Positions 12,401 through 24,863 of a DNA stretch of 64,000 nucleotides are shown here, in pieces. This DNA comes from Capitulum mitella. Its lineage: Eukaryota; Arthropoda; Thecostraca; Pollicipedomorpha; Pollicipedidae. The notes below the pieces were generated by a model. The model did no database searches. It was not told the DNA's origin and saw nothing but the letters and a program-made list of their open reading frames with translations. Position numbers and translations under genes: made by a program. The stretch's first letter is position 1. Every line of letters begins with the position of its first letter. Location: the NCBI GenBank assembly GCA_030062745.1, contig CP099844.1, positions 21,080,596-21,144,595 on the forward strand, given 5' to 3'.

Positions 12401-15400
12401 AAGACCTGGTGGTATTGATTGCCCTTGTAACCTTAAGGGCATCAAGCGTGAATTTTTCCAAAACTAGATGTTTAAAGAGAAGGTTGTCGCAATGTCAGAT
12501 ACACTAATACTTCTCATTTCCCACGCGATCTTGTGTATTTTATTTCGTACTGAAATTCAGCCTTGGAAAGACACCTTAAAGCAGATTTAAAAGTATCTTG
12601 TCATGCAGTTAGATGATACATGAGGAACTCGAAAAAAACAGAAAAACGTCCGATTTGCTCCCAAGTATTTTGCCAAGAAATGGTGATTGATTGCAACTGT
12701 GAATGCAGTGACATTGGTTCAAAAGGTGCCTCGCGCTGAAGCGATCGTTGGAGGAATGTCCACAGAAATGGAACTAAAAACGCCGTATGCGTTATTGGAG
12801 GCGTGCGAAATATTTCGTGGCGGGGCATCGGGCGGAAACCGCGAGCATTGGGCAGTTCGCTGGTCTTGACCTTTATAATGTGGTGTAGTTTGGGACAGAG
12901 TGATGTGGGTGCAAGGATCACTTAGTGCTGCAATAAGGCTGCGTCAGACTACCGCAGAATTGATGGAACCGCATCAGCTCAGAGACAAATATGTGGTAAA
13001 AGCCCCGTCCCGTACGTGGGCCAGCAAAACAGTGGGCACAAAAAACCTATCACGGCACTTTGGACATCTTCTGCCTACATGCGACCTCGAAATATCTGAA
13101 ATCAGGAATGTGTTTTAATGAGCAACGAACATTCCTACGTTTAAGTTCAGTGTTATGCACCGGGCCCTGGACGCAAATACTGTCGAATGACAGTTGGAGT
13201 CAGCGTGCTAAAAACTTACGCTTTTGTAATTTTGAAACATATCAATTTTCCAGGTCAGAAGTGCATTGTTCCATCATGTCCTGCAGTGACATCTCGCCAG
13301 GTTTGCTGCGGTTTCACCCATCAACCTTGCTGCGTCTCCGGTCCCATTACCGCCGTCCGGCGCCCCTCACTACCGCGTCATGCATTGACATCGCCGCTGT
13401 CGTGACGCCGTCAGTGACCACTGGCTGGTTTTCAGCTGGCGCTGTTCGTCTACGACATCAGCAACTACACGTCGTTTGAAAACCTTGAGTCGTGGCTGAT
13501 GGCGGTGGCGGACGCCACACGCCACCAGAGTCGGCCGCTGCGGCGCGTCCTGCTGGCCAACAAGGGTGAGGGCCAGACCGCCGTGCAACGGTCGGCACCG
13601 GCCGCCCAGCCGCCGACAGCGGTCGGGATAGCTGTGACGTCAGCGGCACGGTACCGGCGGCGGCGATTTTCGCGTTATTTATCGCCGCTGTCGACTGCCA
13701 GGGTCGCTTTGCGCCACGACCGCTTACGTCGGTTCTGGCGGGGTTGGAGCTGCGGATTTGTAGGCGGGAGACTCCGAGTCGGAGTCGAATGTGGTGGTCA
13801 TTAGACGACGTCATTAGACGAGATCGTTCGACCATCCTGTGGACCATGTTCTGCCCAGGGGCTCGCGCGAAGGACGTTATTTAAATCGCACTTAGCACGC
13901 GGCTGTTAATCGCTCGCTGCCGAAGCTGGGAGTTAAGAGTCTCAAGTGATATGTTCCGCTGGTATGAAGTTCATTAAACGTTTGTTTCAATTCATAGGCC
14001 AAGATGAAGCATGGCCTGTCGCATTCTCAGTCGTCCTGTCAAAGAATTGGACTTAAATCTGAAAAAAACAAGAAAAAATTATGCAAACGAGGTCCAAAAC
14101 AAGCTTTTTGGACTTGTTTACAAAGGTCTTCGCAGTCTAGAATATCAAGATCATCGAATTTTCGGACATCGCAATCCCGCTAAGTGCTCGGGGCCGTGAG
14201 ACAGTTTCAGTTTTGAATGGGCCTTGTCGTGGAATCCGACAAACGGTAAACGTCTCCTCTTTGTGACGTGCGTGGCAACCTCAGATAGCGTCATGAGATC
14301 TTGTTTGTACGAAGAAAAAATCGTAAACGCGGAAGCGTTGGCGGACCGTTTCCGGACCTGCCTCAAGATGACGGCTGGCGGCCGGCCGGTCCCACACGTC
14401 ACCGGGTGGCGTGGTGCGGCCGTCCGCCCGCTCCAGGCTAGCAGAGCGCGCCGGCGACGTCAAGAGTGTGTCTGGTTCCGCTCGGCCGGCCGTTGTCGCG
14501 TGGCCGGCCGGCCTTGAGACGCCAGCCGGTTGCCGTCAGGGCAGTTAGGTGGGACCGGTACTGTGCGGAAGTCGTGGGCCGACCGGTCCGGAGCGGGCAG
14601 AATGGGCTCCGCCCGGCTTCTTGTTGCGTGCTCCAACTGATTGGCAGATGTTCTGGACGTGTTCTGTGCTGTGTTCTGTGACGAGGCCACACATAGCATT
14701 GCGTCGTGACCGTATGCTGAAATGTTGGGTCTACGCCCAGTTCCGTCTTACAGCTGTCATACATCCCTCATGTGTTGCCGTTGATTTGCAGTTTGATAGC
14801 GTTCATTCCTCTGTTTTTCTATGTGAGGTGTTTTTTAGTCTGAATTTTAGGGCTTAGTTTCTTTCGTCATCCATTGGTCATGTCATTATCACGTTTATTA
14901 TCCAGGGTCAAGTAATGGTGACTATGGGCCTCGTTTCATAGCCATTTGCATTATCCAGTATTCGTGTACGGGCGTCTTATATTACCCAGTGCTAGTGCGA
15001 AGGCGTCATTCTTATCCCTTTTAATATGTATGCTGATATTATAGGTGGGCTTTCCCCTCCACCCGACAGTTGTTTTCGAGACTAAGTTTTGAGTGTTTCC
15101 TCGGGATAATGGAAAGATCGTAACAGAGAACTTCAACACTGTATTTTGGTTCCAGGAATGTGCATTTTCCGTTTCGGAAAGTGGTCCGTCTCTTGTTGCG
15201 TGACTGTCGCAGTTTAAGTGAATGGGGAACTTAGGCGCCGTCCTATGTTGGACGCGTCAGACGGAATCGTTCTGTCGTCGACTGTTGGTGACTGGTGTAA
15301 TGAGCCGCTGTTGTGTTGTCTCCGTTGACACCAATAGCCGTGTATCTCTGTTGCCCGGGACCCGGCTACATTGCTGCTAAGTTTAAACCGGCACGGCCGG

Positions 15401-18400
15401 CGTGTCACCGTTTTTTTCTTTTGTCATCCAGACGTTCATCTGGGACTCTAACGACTTGAGCGTGTCAGCTCCAGTACCGTAACACAAATCCGACTGTTCT
15501 GGGAAATTTCGGCGTGGACAGGCAGCAGCCGTGGTGATGCGTCCTGCCGTAAATCCCGCTGTTGCTGCAACGGACCTGTTCTTGATGTAAGTCGGATGTT
15601 CGTTTTGTTTTCAGCGGACTTGGAGCACATTCGGGCCGTGCGCGTGGACAAGCACAAGAGTTTCGCGGCCGAGAATGACATGCTGGCTTACCTGGTGTCG
15701 GCGCAAAGCGGGGAACACGTAAGTCGTCTCCGCATCCAGTGTCCTTCCCCGCTCCTCAGCCGCCTTCAGGGACTCCGCCACGAGCCGACTGTTGGAGGAA
15801 TACCGCGCATCTGGATGCGTCTGTTTCCGTGCAGCGCCAGTAGGTGTTAATATGTTTTGGCTAAAGTGCGGAGCGGCGTTCTCAGCCCTCCGGCCATCCG
15901 TGGCCGCGCTCCTTCACCCTGTCCTCTCGCCTGACTATTGCTTCAGAGCTGCGATCCGAGTGAGCCTACTCGGCTGCTTGTTAGGGAGCGCTGGAGTTGT
16001 TTACATGTCAGCTTACGGGACAAACATGCGTGTTTAGATCGGAATGCATGCAAATATGTACGAAATTTCAAAGTTAAAGTGGTGTTCGAAAATCAGCACA
16101 CGCGGCACCGAACCAACAACCACGTACCGGATATTAAGGTGGAAATATTTGTTCATATGCTGACGCAGCACTGGTGGCTTACATGCAATCTCCGTAGCGG
16201 AAGGGGTCTTTGAATCTCCTGGTCCGTTTCATCTGGTGGTCGGAATTACAATATTTATTTCTTCTCGCCATTTCCGGGCCTGCCGGCAATGTTTCGGGAG
16301 CATACTCAGACGTCTGCGCCTGGCCTTGTTTCCGGGTACGGTTGGGTGAACACTCGGAGCGCATTTCACCTTAAAGTGCATTGGTCTTTATATGATAGTA
16401 ATTTTAATTGTTTGTAGACTTCTGTTGACAACTATGATGCATTCGCGTCGAGACGAACAATAAAAATACGGTGACAGTGATTGCCGTAACATATTATGTG
16501 CAATGATATTAAAACTTTCAGTGTTCGTTTTCGACGCTGTCGACGCTTTTAAAATGCTAGCTTGGACAGTACACGCTCTTTACTGGTAAAGTGGTTGAAT
16601 AGAAAAACGTTGATATCTTGGTTAATTCCAGCACAGGTGACCAGGTAAGTTCACTACGGCTCTCAGATATCGCTCAAAATTGGTACTTGGGATTGTTCTG
16701 GCCCTGATTTCGATTTAGGCTTTGGGGATTTATTAAGTCGTGAGGTCAAGAAGTAACGAGATACAGATCATAAGAAATGTGAGGTAAATTCCGACGACCA
16801 GTTACGTGTGCCACTATATCTCCATAGTCGAAAAAGTTAAAGTTCAAAACTATATATCTTTCGAAAAAAGGAGGGGCCAAAAAAAGGTGTTTACGTAAAA
16901 TTTGAGTCTCAGATCAAGCTTATAGATTTGAACTCATGACGTATTTTTGATGCCAAGATCAAACACATTTTCCAAATGTCGATTTCTTTTAATTCGCGCG
17001 TAAAGTCGCACTATAAGGTATACAGTATCCGGTATACCACTGTGTGGTATACTGTATGTAGTGGTGTGGTATACCACTATGCGGTGTACCACACCACTAC
17101 CACACACTACACGGTGTACCAAGAATAGCCACAAGGTCCCATAGACATACACATCGAAGATACCCATGCCCAAACAGACGGCGCAAGCAACTGGTGATGT
17201 TTCGGGAACAGGGTATTTTGAAGCGCTGATCTCAAATTTCATCCACGTTAAACCATGCCGGCCCATTCATGTTTGGCTTAATATGCCATGCCGTTCCAGA
17301 CGGTCACGGGATTTAACCTGACTTGACGTGTGCCATTGACTGGAGATAACCATGAAGGGTGCCATCAGGTTTACGAGGCTTCACTGAGCCCTATTCCTTT
17401 TTTCAGTTTTCTGCCTGTAGTTTTGTTCTGCGGCCCTTCAAACAAAACGTCTCGCGATTTTCACCAACTTCGGGTCATTGACCTGACATGGGAGGTCATC
17501 AGTGAACCTAAAGCCTTAACCCTATTCCCGGAGGGCTAGACGGTATGGTCGATTCCCGGCAGGGGGGGCGGATTCGCCCCCCCCCCCGAGATCTCGAGAA
17601 CTACTCGTCCGATTTCATCGCAACAAACGGCAATCGATTTGCCGTGACGTGAACTACATTTTTCTAACAAGAAATTTTCAAAATTTCGAAATTGGTGGAT
17701 ACAGGGGGGCAAAAATGTCAAAGTGGGGGTACTTTTGGACCTCTTATAACTTCGTCGTTTATGGACCGATTTCAATGAAACTGGCATGAATCGAGAGATT
17801 ATGGATAGGGCTTTTACCATGGGTCCACAAATCTGAAATTTTGAGAAAATTCATGGGCGTTCACAGGGTTTCAAAAATAGGAGGATTAATTTTCCAACAA
17901 CTGAATGAACAAAAAAGGTAAAAACACTTTTTTGGCTTCTGCTAGTCATGCTGTGCTAAAGAAGTACAAATTGTATTGCAATGTTGGTATAATGTTAGCA
18001 TAGACGGTGCCAGGGACATGAAAAGGGGGGAACTGTCATGGTCACACGTTCTTCAGATCAACTTGTGACCTTTGACCTTAAATGACCTCCAGTGACCTTG
18101 GGGTCACCTGGAATGATCTCGTGTGCATTTGATTCTGTCTGTAAACGTTTTCAATCATCTGAATTCACTCTATTCCAAAAATTTCATTTTATCGCTATTG
18201 CGACATGAGGTACGCGCACTGACATTTTAGGTCATAGCTCCGTGACCCGACCTGATATCAAGCTGAAACTGGGTACACAAGTAGAGGGTACCGTTCTACG
18301 TCATATATATTCCGGGTTTGGCATTTGAAAAAACGGCGCCGAAATTATTGCAAAAAAACAAATTTTGGCTTTTGACCTTGACCTGACCTTGTAAAGTGAC

Positions 18401-20327
18401 CTCAGACAAACAAAATTTTGTGTGCAAATTGCCGAACTATTTAGCTATACCTCCATATAAAGTTTTAAGTTTTATCTTAAAAACGCCGTTTTTGGCAGAC
18501 ATTTTCCTTTTACCCTCAACATGACCAAGAATGGCATGAGGTTCTTCCCAAAAACGTTGCCTGGCTCCGCTCCTGAGCAAAGTAGAATTGTAAAATTTTG
18601 TCACAGTGCGTTGAAAGGATAGCTAGGAAGAAGTCACCAGGTTTCGTGAAGCTGCGTCAAAAAGCCTGGAATTGGCAAGCAAAAAACCCGAGGGGGGGGG
18701 CGAATTCAGCCCCCTCTGCCGGGAATAGGGTTAAAACTGGGTATCATTGGTTTTGTGTCATGACGTTCACGCGTCTTTTTTTTGTTGTTTTGCGGCTGTA
18801 GCCCAATCATGGGCCAATAGAGGGTTCTTAAACCCTCTTCATGCACCAGCATAATTATCGAAATGCCGTACACTGACGAGGGGTCAGACAAATGAAAACA
18901 CACAGAAAGGTGGATATGGACGTCATGCTTGTGTTGCATATGGCAAATGCTTTCGAATGATACTCATATTGCTTGTATTTCGGAATAAATCGAGGTTCGT
19001 TAGCACAATGCTCAAATCAGGTCATGACATAAAACCCAGTCGCGTTCCCCCTCCCCCAAGAGTAGCCATTGCAAAGTGGGATTTCGTCAACATGTTTTCA
19101 ACAAACCGGCCTGTTTTATGTGTCAGTTTAAAAGGAATCAAAACAAGGAAAATGTTTCGACCGTGACATTAAAAATAAATGATGACGTTAAATTTACAAG
19201 TTTGACCTAAGAAGGCCAACTTTTACGGAAACACACTCTGGTTCTTCGTCTTTCTGATGGCATATAGTTTTGCCCTTGTAGCTTTTTTACCATGGAGATA
19301 TAGTGGCTGCGTAGTTGGTCATCGGCCTTGACTTCACATTTTCAGTGACCTGTATCTGGGGACTTCTTGATCTGACGACTTCATAAAAGCCAAAACCGCA
19401 ATCAGGGCCCAGAACAACCTCCATACCAATATTGAACGAAATCTGAGGTAGTGTGATAAACTTCTCCACCCGTGCCTTGGTCATTTGTCCTGGTTTACCC
19501 CAGAATGTGACCAACAGAATGTCAGAATGGCAAGTAAACATCCTTTTTGATTGGTAACAAATTGGTATGCAGTTACTGTATCTGAGCAGACTGTTTAGTT
19601 GGGTGTTGAAGGCGTTTTGACGTTGCGCCGGCCGGCTACTCCGGCGGCGTGACGACGCTGAGCCGGTCGGCAGGGCGAGGATGTTTTCGGACGATATCAA
19701 AACTTGTCAGGCAGATTTGATGCCGTACGGCGTCAAATTAATGGCGGAACAGGACGCGAATGTTCTGACGTAACCCTTTTTGCCTTGCCTAGCGAAAAGA
19801 TGCGGGGAAGTATTCTGAAATGTCCCACCACTGTGAGATAATTTACTTTTTTGACGATGATTTAGCGTCGCTGTAGTTGGAACTGCAGAACTTATGTTCG
19901 ACCTGGTGCTTTTCACAAGCCATCGCCATGTGTCATGACCTTCGGGTCACGTAAGCAATTATTTATTTGGCCGTGACCAATGACGTCAAGCCGCACTGTA
20001 TCCCGGTGTTCCCGCCTGACCGCTGCTGTGGCGTCGCGCTTGTGCCGGCCGCGTGACCGGCCGTGTGACAGTCTTGTAACCGTCCATGTGACCGTCTTTG
20101 TGACCGGCTGTGGTCCGTGTGACCGTCCGTCCGTGCCGCAGGTGGCGCAGGTGTTCCAGCACCTGGCCGCCGCCACGCTGGGCACCCGTCTGACGCGCGC
20201 CGACCTGGAGCAGGTGACGCCTGTGGTGCGCGCCCAGATCGCGCGGCCGCGGCCCGAGACAGCGCTGCCTCCGCCTCCCACCACCACCCGGCTGCCAACC
20301 GCCTCGCAAGTGTGCGTGCTGCAGTGA
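9377..20327 (+). CDS. Rab28: RAB28 small GTPase, five coding exons, complete
   Basis: Coding exons 9377-9457, 12142-12327, 13436-13565, 15615-15718 and 20142-20327 join to 687 nt, 228 residues plus stop (human RAB28 is about 221). RAB28 is an atypical Rab-like GTPase linked to ciliary and endosomal/ESCRT membrane traffic. All GTPase boxes are visible: P-loop GDSGSGK with T supplied by the next exon, WDVGG in place of the usual Rab WDTAGQ (the RAB28 hallmark), NKAD split by intron 3, and VSAQSG. The protein ends in CVLQ, a CAAX-type box, as in vertebrate RAB28, rather than the double-cysteine tail of most Rabs. All four introns have GT...AG ends and phases that add up. Introns 1 and 4 carry transposon insertions. 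The gene appears intact and functional. Confidence 0.95.
9938..11067. mobile_element. non-autonomous hAT-type element with perfect 8-bp target duplication
   Basis: The termini CATGGGTGTGATTT (left) and the reverse complement of CAGGGGTGTGATTT (right) match at 13 of 14 positions. Identical 8-bp flanks GCAAACTG lie at 9930-9937 and 11068-11075. An 8-bp duplication and CA(G)GGG ends are typical of the hAT superfamily. The 1130-bp interior has no transposase reading frame. It lies in Rab28 intron 1. Confidence 0.85.
12142..12327 (+). CDS. Rab28: Rab28 coding exon 2
   Basis: Starts after the acceptor GCCGACAG with TALCCRYTQDTF, completing the P-loop GK(T), and runs through the switch I region (YTSGVEFYLKRI) and the WDVGG box to LDKYLYGAH. 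The tempting acceptor CACCCAG at 12162-12168 is in the same frame but would delete nine P-loop/helix residues. The donor is CAC|GTGAGT. Confidence 0.93.
13436..13565 (+). CDS. Rab28: Rab28 coding exon 3
   Basis: The acceptor TTTTCAG precedes LALFVYDISNYTSFENLESW, aligned with [20 protein letters not shown] of vertebrate RAB28. It ends in ...LLANK plus one base (phase 1) at the donor G|GTGAGG. Confidence 0.95.
15615..15718 (+). CDS. Rab28: Rab28 coding exon 4
   Basis: The acceptor TTTTCAG. The first two bases complete an alanine codon, giving NK-A-DLEHIR (the guanine-specificity NKxD box). The exon ends with YLVSAQSGEH at the donor CAC|GTAAGT. Length and phase agree with exon 3 (130 + 104 = 234 nt). 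Confidence 0.95.
17018..17118. repeat. cluster of GGTATACC palindromes
   Basis: About 100 bp dominated by GGTATACCACT, GTGGTATAC and GGTGTACCAC units on both strands, able to fold into imperfect hairpins. It lies in Rab28 intron 4. No coding or RNA gene identity was recognised. Confidence 0.7.
17472..17484. promoter_or_regulatory. perfect IR-1 nuclear receptor palindrome (ecdysone-response-element-like)
   Basis: GGGTCATTGACCT is two receptor half-sites inverted with one spacer base, the form bound by EcR/USP in arthropods. It is intronic in Rab28 and 32 bp left of a TTAA-flanked element. One site can arise by chance in 64 kb, so function is unproven. Confidence 0.4.
17520..18730. mobile_element. 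piggyBac-like non-autonomous element (TTAA flanks)
   Basis: TTAA at 17516-17519 and 18731-18734 immediately flanks inverted ends beginning CCCTATTCCCGG (12 of 12 matched). The arms continue with a G-run followed by GAATTCGCCCCC-like sequence on both sides. The left arm carries an extra copy of the ATTCCCGGC motif at 17552, separated by about 20 bp. TTAA targets and CCC-starting ends are characteristic of piggyBac. The 1.2-kb interior has no transposase frame but contains clustered TGACCT half-sites. Confidence 0.75.
18066..18098 (+). promoter_or_regulatory. array of four TGACCT half-sites (DR1, DR4, DR4)
   Basis: TGACCT occurs at 18066, 18073, 18083 and 18093, with spacers of 1, 4 and 4 bases. 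A second cluster at 18373-18402 has four more, adjacent or overlapping. These are nuclear receptor half-sites by sequence; both clusters lie inside the TTAA element. Binding is not shown. Confidence 0.35.
20142..20327 (+). CDS. Rab28: Rab28 coding exon 5 (C-terminal)
   Basis: The acceptor GTGCCGCAG precedes VAQVFQHLAAATLG, the last helix, then a proline/threonine-rich variable tail ending in CVLQ and TGA (20325-20327). The GC content is far above that of the intron before it. No AATAAA is close to the stop; candidates lie at about 21308 and 21585, so the 3' UTR may be about 1 kb or longer. Confidence 0.94.
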   Translation: MAQVFQHLAAATLGTRLTRADLEQVTPVVRAQIARPRPETALPPPPTTTRLPTASQVCVLQ

Positions 20328-22240
20328 GCCGGCTGCCCGTGTCGGCAGGCCCAGTCACGGCTGCAGGCTGGTCCGAGGGCCGGTTCGGTGCGGCATGACG
20401 GGTCTACGCCTCGTGAGAGGTCCGGCCGCGTCTGGTCAGAGCGGTGGCGTCACAGGCTCGGAAGCCAGGTGCGCAGCGTTCAGCCGCGGATCGCCGCCGA
20501 CGCCGCCGTCTGCGCTGCCGGCACGTGCTGGAGTGGCGTTCTTTTTTATTTCATCCGAATAGTTGCTGGGGTGATGTTAGGCATGAGTTGGTAGGAAATG
20601 AGACGCACTTGTTGCGACTCTCGTCTCTCGCCGTCTCGGTGATCGCTGTGTTGACGCAGTGGAAATGGCTGCCGCTGGTGTCATGGGACGGTTAAGTGGA
20701 GCCATGGCCTGATGGCTGACGATTCGTCTGCCCCGGAGCTGAGGCCCCCGGACGGGGTCGTCCTGAGGCTGCGACCGGAGAGCGGGACCTCACTTCAGTC
20801 ACCGGCGGCTGGTGTTTGCTCGGACCGTCGCAGGCTGTTTTGACCGTCGGAATTTGCACTGGTTTCAGTCCGTCCATTGACTGTTCTTTTGGGAACATCT
20901 TGTTTTGATATGTTGAGCCTTTTTGTCAGGCCTGTGGGTATCGACAGTTTGTTGTGCTTAGAGTGATCGTAATATCGTCATACACAGGCCACTGCTTTTT
21001 GGTAAGTTCTGATATTGCGTATCATGTGTGATCTTGGGCGGCTTGGATGGCAACATCGCCTGGTATTACAAATGACGTACCATGCTGTTACTTGTCAAGC
21101 GAACGTTCACTGCTGGCTGGAAATGTGATCACGTGCAATATCCAACAGAATATTTTTAAGAGTTTACATATAAGTGCATGTGGATGAACGTTGAGCTGCC
21201 TTGTTTTGAAAGCACGCATTTGCGCAGAGCTTTTGCAGCATTAATATGTATTTCAGCACGCTGTCTTTACACTTAGACGTAGCAGACAAGCTCATGTCGA
21301 TGCAAGGAATAAAGTCCCTGACGACCACCCCAGCGCTGTTTCGCACTGGAGACGGGATATCGGAAGACGGGGTACCGCGGACAGTTCAGGGAGGCCGCTG
21401 ATGGTCCTTCGGCCCCCGGTGCTGCCAGCCGTATCAGACGTGGCCCGTCGCCACAGTCAGTTACTCCGCACATCTCGTATATTCAGCATGTTGTATGTCA
21501 ATTTTTATAAAGCATGGCACCTGTCCCACCATTACGCGTCGTTAGCTCGGGCCCACAGACTTGTTCAAGGACTAGGAAGTCAATAAAAAGCTGGTTGGTG
21601 ACGAGGTACCAAGAACACTGGCAGACGCGGAGGAAATGTCTTCCATGCAACGTCATGATCTAATTTAAACGTGCTCAAATAGAGGAGGGGTGTTGCCCCT
21701 CTCGCCTGCGAATTCTAATATCCATGGGTGAGCCTGGGGATATCGCAGCTGTGCTAGTAAAGGCAAACACCCGAAGAAAGACCGGTACAAAAACACGTCA
21801 CGGAAACAAAGCTTATCTGCCGTGCGTCTTCATTCCAGTAAAAATAGCATACCCTCTCGACGCTGTTTGGTAAGACTCGGCTTCAGAGTGCAGTTTTCAT
21901 CCACTATAAGGGGCGAGGGAGTTCCTCCACAGTTGGAGGACAAAAAAGCATTTTGGGTACATTCTTTCTGGTCAACGTCCACAGAATCAACGCTAAATTT
22001 CAAGAAAGTTGGAGGGGGGGTGCTGTTCCTGCTTCCTCGCTCCCCGCTCTTTGTACCAGTATAATTTCGGAAGTTTTTCAAGTGATTTGATCCTGTTTTT
22101 TTTTTGGGGAGATAATGTTGCGGTTACGTGTAGCTACGCGCTTGTATTTAGTAGAATGCAATCCAACTAGGTACGTGCAGTCAGTTCGAAAACGGCTCAA
22201 TGAAAAGGAAGGCATTAAGCAGAAGATTCGGACATAAATC
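20328..22240. other. Rab28 3' UTR and downstream spacer
   Basis: GC-rich to about 20550, then mixed. AATAAA occurs at about 21308 and 21585. A short open frame at 21822-22064 shows no recognisable domain. Confidence 0.4.
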
Positions 22241-22242
22241 TC

Positions 22243-22700
22243 AGCCAGCAATCCCAGCCAGCCAGCCAGCCAGCCAGTCAGCCAGCAATGGGCACCCATG
22301 TGGGGCCCATCTGGGCTACCCATATGGGCCCCATCTGGCTATGTCCCCTGAAACCAAATGGGTCCCAGATGGGATGTCTGTGGTCTTCATCTGGGCCGTA
22401 TGTGGGCTCACCTGAGATTTGTGTGGGCTTCATCTGGACCATATGTGGGACCCGTGTGGGCTCACCTGGGGTTTGTGTGGGCTTCATGCGGGCTGTATGT
22501 GGGGTTAGCGTGGGCTTCATCTAGGGTGTGTGTGGGCTTCATCTGGGCTGCATGTAGGCTTCATCTGGGCTACATGTGGGCTCAGCTGGGTGAGCGTGGG
22601 GTGCATCTGGGTCCATCAGTTTATCTGGGCCTGACCTGTGACGCGCGTGGTCAATCATGGCCGCCCCTGGCTGAATCCGGGGTGCATGTGATACGTATTT
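22243..22700. repeat. CAGC run plus degenerate TGGGCTTCATCTGGGC array
   Basis: An AGCC tetranucleotide run (about 22251-22285) is followed by about 420 bp of short degenerate repeats around GTGGGCTTCATCTGGGC, CCCATATGGG and GTGTGGGCTCACCTGGG. It resembles, in opposite orientation, the array at 29248-29790, including the CCCAGCCAGCA motif at the outer edge of both. Confidence 0.75.
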
Positions 22701-22749
22701 TGTTACGACGGACATGGGGCAATGCAGCCACACATCTCGAATAATCATG

Positions 22750-24132
22750 TGGACCGGATTTGTCTACTGATGTTCTGCGTTATCAGTCGCATTTGTTAGA
22801 TACTGACCCTTACAGCTCCACCATTATTTCCAAGCAATATCAGCAACGAGATGTACCGTGACTGACTGGCTAGCTACAAAACCCGACCGCAAAGGTTCCA
22901 CATATGCCAACAAGATGGCAGCACTATAGCTGCGCTGCGCACACCGAATGTCACTGCAAACATCTTTCCCCTCCTATGTGAACTGTCTTGCTTTCTTAAC
23001 AAGGAAGAACACCCCCTGCGAAAGGTATGAAACTAAAATTAACTTAAAGCTTTCCGATACTGAACGTTGCAAATGTGCAAGACACACTGGACTGCTCAGT
23101 TATGGGTCGTGGCAGCGCTGGAATCGCCTCCGAAAACTACAGACTTACACTACTTGCTCCAGTCCACTCGAAACACACGACTTTCCAGGCTAAAAACACT
23201 TAACAACAACCGGGTGGCACTTCTGCACCGCCATGTGCCAGCACAAGACGCGGCACACATCGCCTGCCCAACCGCTATGCACGCCAAATCACAGGTCTAT
23301 GGATACAGCACATCACTCAGTCGACACAAGTCAACTCCTCCCATAGTTGGCGCACCACCTCTACGTTCTTTGCATGGCAGCCTTGTCGGCGCGTCTCTCG
23401 AACCACCCCTGTACCTGTCAAATCGTTAACACCCTGTCCCATCCATCCGCCCCCGCAAGCCGTCTCTGTTGCTGCGTTGCACTGAAGCACATTGCGCGTG
23501 CGTCTGTACTGAAGTCACATTGAACACCGGGCTGTCTAACGTCTCACGCAGTTATAGCACCACCTGTTCATTGGCAGCATGCCGTTTCAGCATCTCTGAC
23601 GCCTGCGACACCACCAGGCCCTCGTCTAATCGGCCGTCAGATCGCGTCTAGTCGGTAGTCCCGCTCACTGGGTGCGCCGGCAGCTGCTCATCGAGCCATC
23701 TTCGATGATCCGCGAGTGGTTGGCCAGTAGTGCGGCCCGTTGGCGTTGTTTCCGGCCGCCGTCCTGGTCCCGACCACCGGTGAACCACTTTCCCACGGCG
23801 CGTTCCATATCACTTCTGATACTCCCGTGCATTCCGTATTTCGCTTTACTGCCCCCGAAGACATAGAGTATGCACTATGACACAACTGCTATCCTGCTCC
23901 ACAACGTGGTCCATCGCGTCCAGTGAAAAGGCAGAAGCGATCCAATTTCGTGACGCACATGATACTACCACTGGTGTATGTCTGTACTGACAGTAAACAC
24001 ATCTCATTGTTAAAATGGCTCTTCCAAGTGTCGCATCAAAGTTCAAAGTAAGGGGATGTTAAAAACGATACTTAGCAAACACACAAATAGGAACGCATAA
24101 AAGCACACATCAATAAAGCACAGATCTAGGAC
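22750..24132. other. intergenic, no gene seen
   Basis: No domain or RNA gene was recognised. Short open frames show no conserved features. Confidence 0.4.
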
Positions 24133-24249
24133 CAGGGCCTATTTTAAGGAAAAATGACTGCGGGGGCAATTCTGCGAACGAGACGCATTGGCCGAGACCC
24201 CCCCCCCCCCGGGCATTTGCGTTCTCCTTATTGAATTTTGTCCACTTCA

Positions 24250-24250
<1 letters not shown>

Positions 24251-24296
<46 letters not shown>

Positions 24297-24324
24297 CTAG
24301 GGAAAGGATATATATATATATATA
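24251..24324. repeat. (AT)n microsatellite
   Basis: A long TA run at 24251-24295 and a shorter one at 24309-24324, near the left end of the hAT-type element. Confidence 0.95.
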
Positions 24325-24863
24325 AATGCTTTCCTAAGAAAGGCATACATATATAAGGGCGCATTACGATGAACACTTTACAGAGTGCTGTCTCATTAAC
24401 TGATATGTCTTTTGGAGAAAATCATGTGTGCAAAATATGGCCTTGGTTCAACACTCTTAACAACTTTCACAGGAAGATTGTATGTCGTTTGTCCTGGATT
24501 TTATTTTATTTTGATGAAATTCGCGCCGGCTTTTGTGCATTCCGAGCCCATTAAAGTCAAAGAACACCATTCCATTTATCCCCAGCAAGAACTCATTCTC
24601 CGTCGACTTGTGATCCCTGGGAGATTCGTTCAGGGAGAGGTGTGTCTGAAATGCCCCCAAACGTGTTTTGTGCTTCAGTTTTTTAAACCAAGTGCACGAT
24701 ATGCATAAAATGCACATCATAGTACTCCTTTTGACACACTGGATCGAAAGACACTTCACATTCTGCCTCAGGTCATGGGTCACTGGTCCTGTCGGCAGCA
24801 GTGTGGCTTAGGTGGGAATGATACTTCAACCCTCTTTGTGGTCTCGGGGTTCTGGCGACGATG

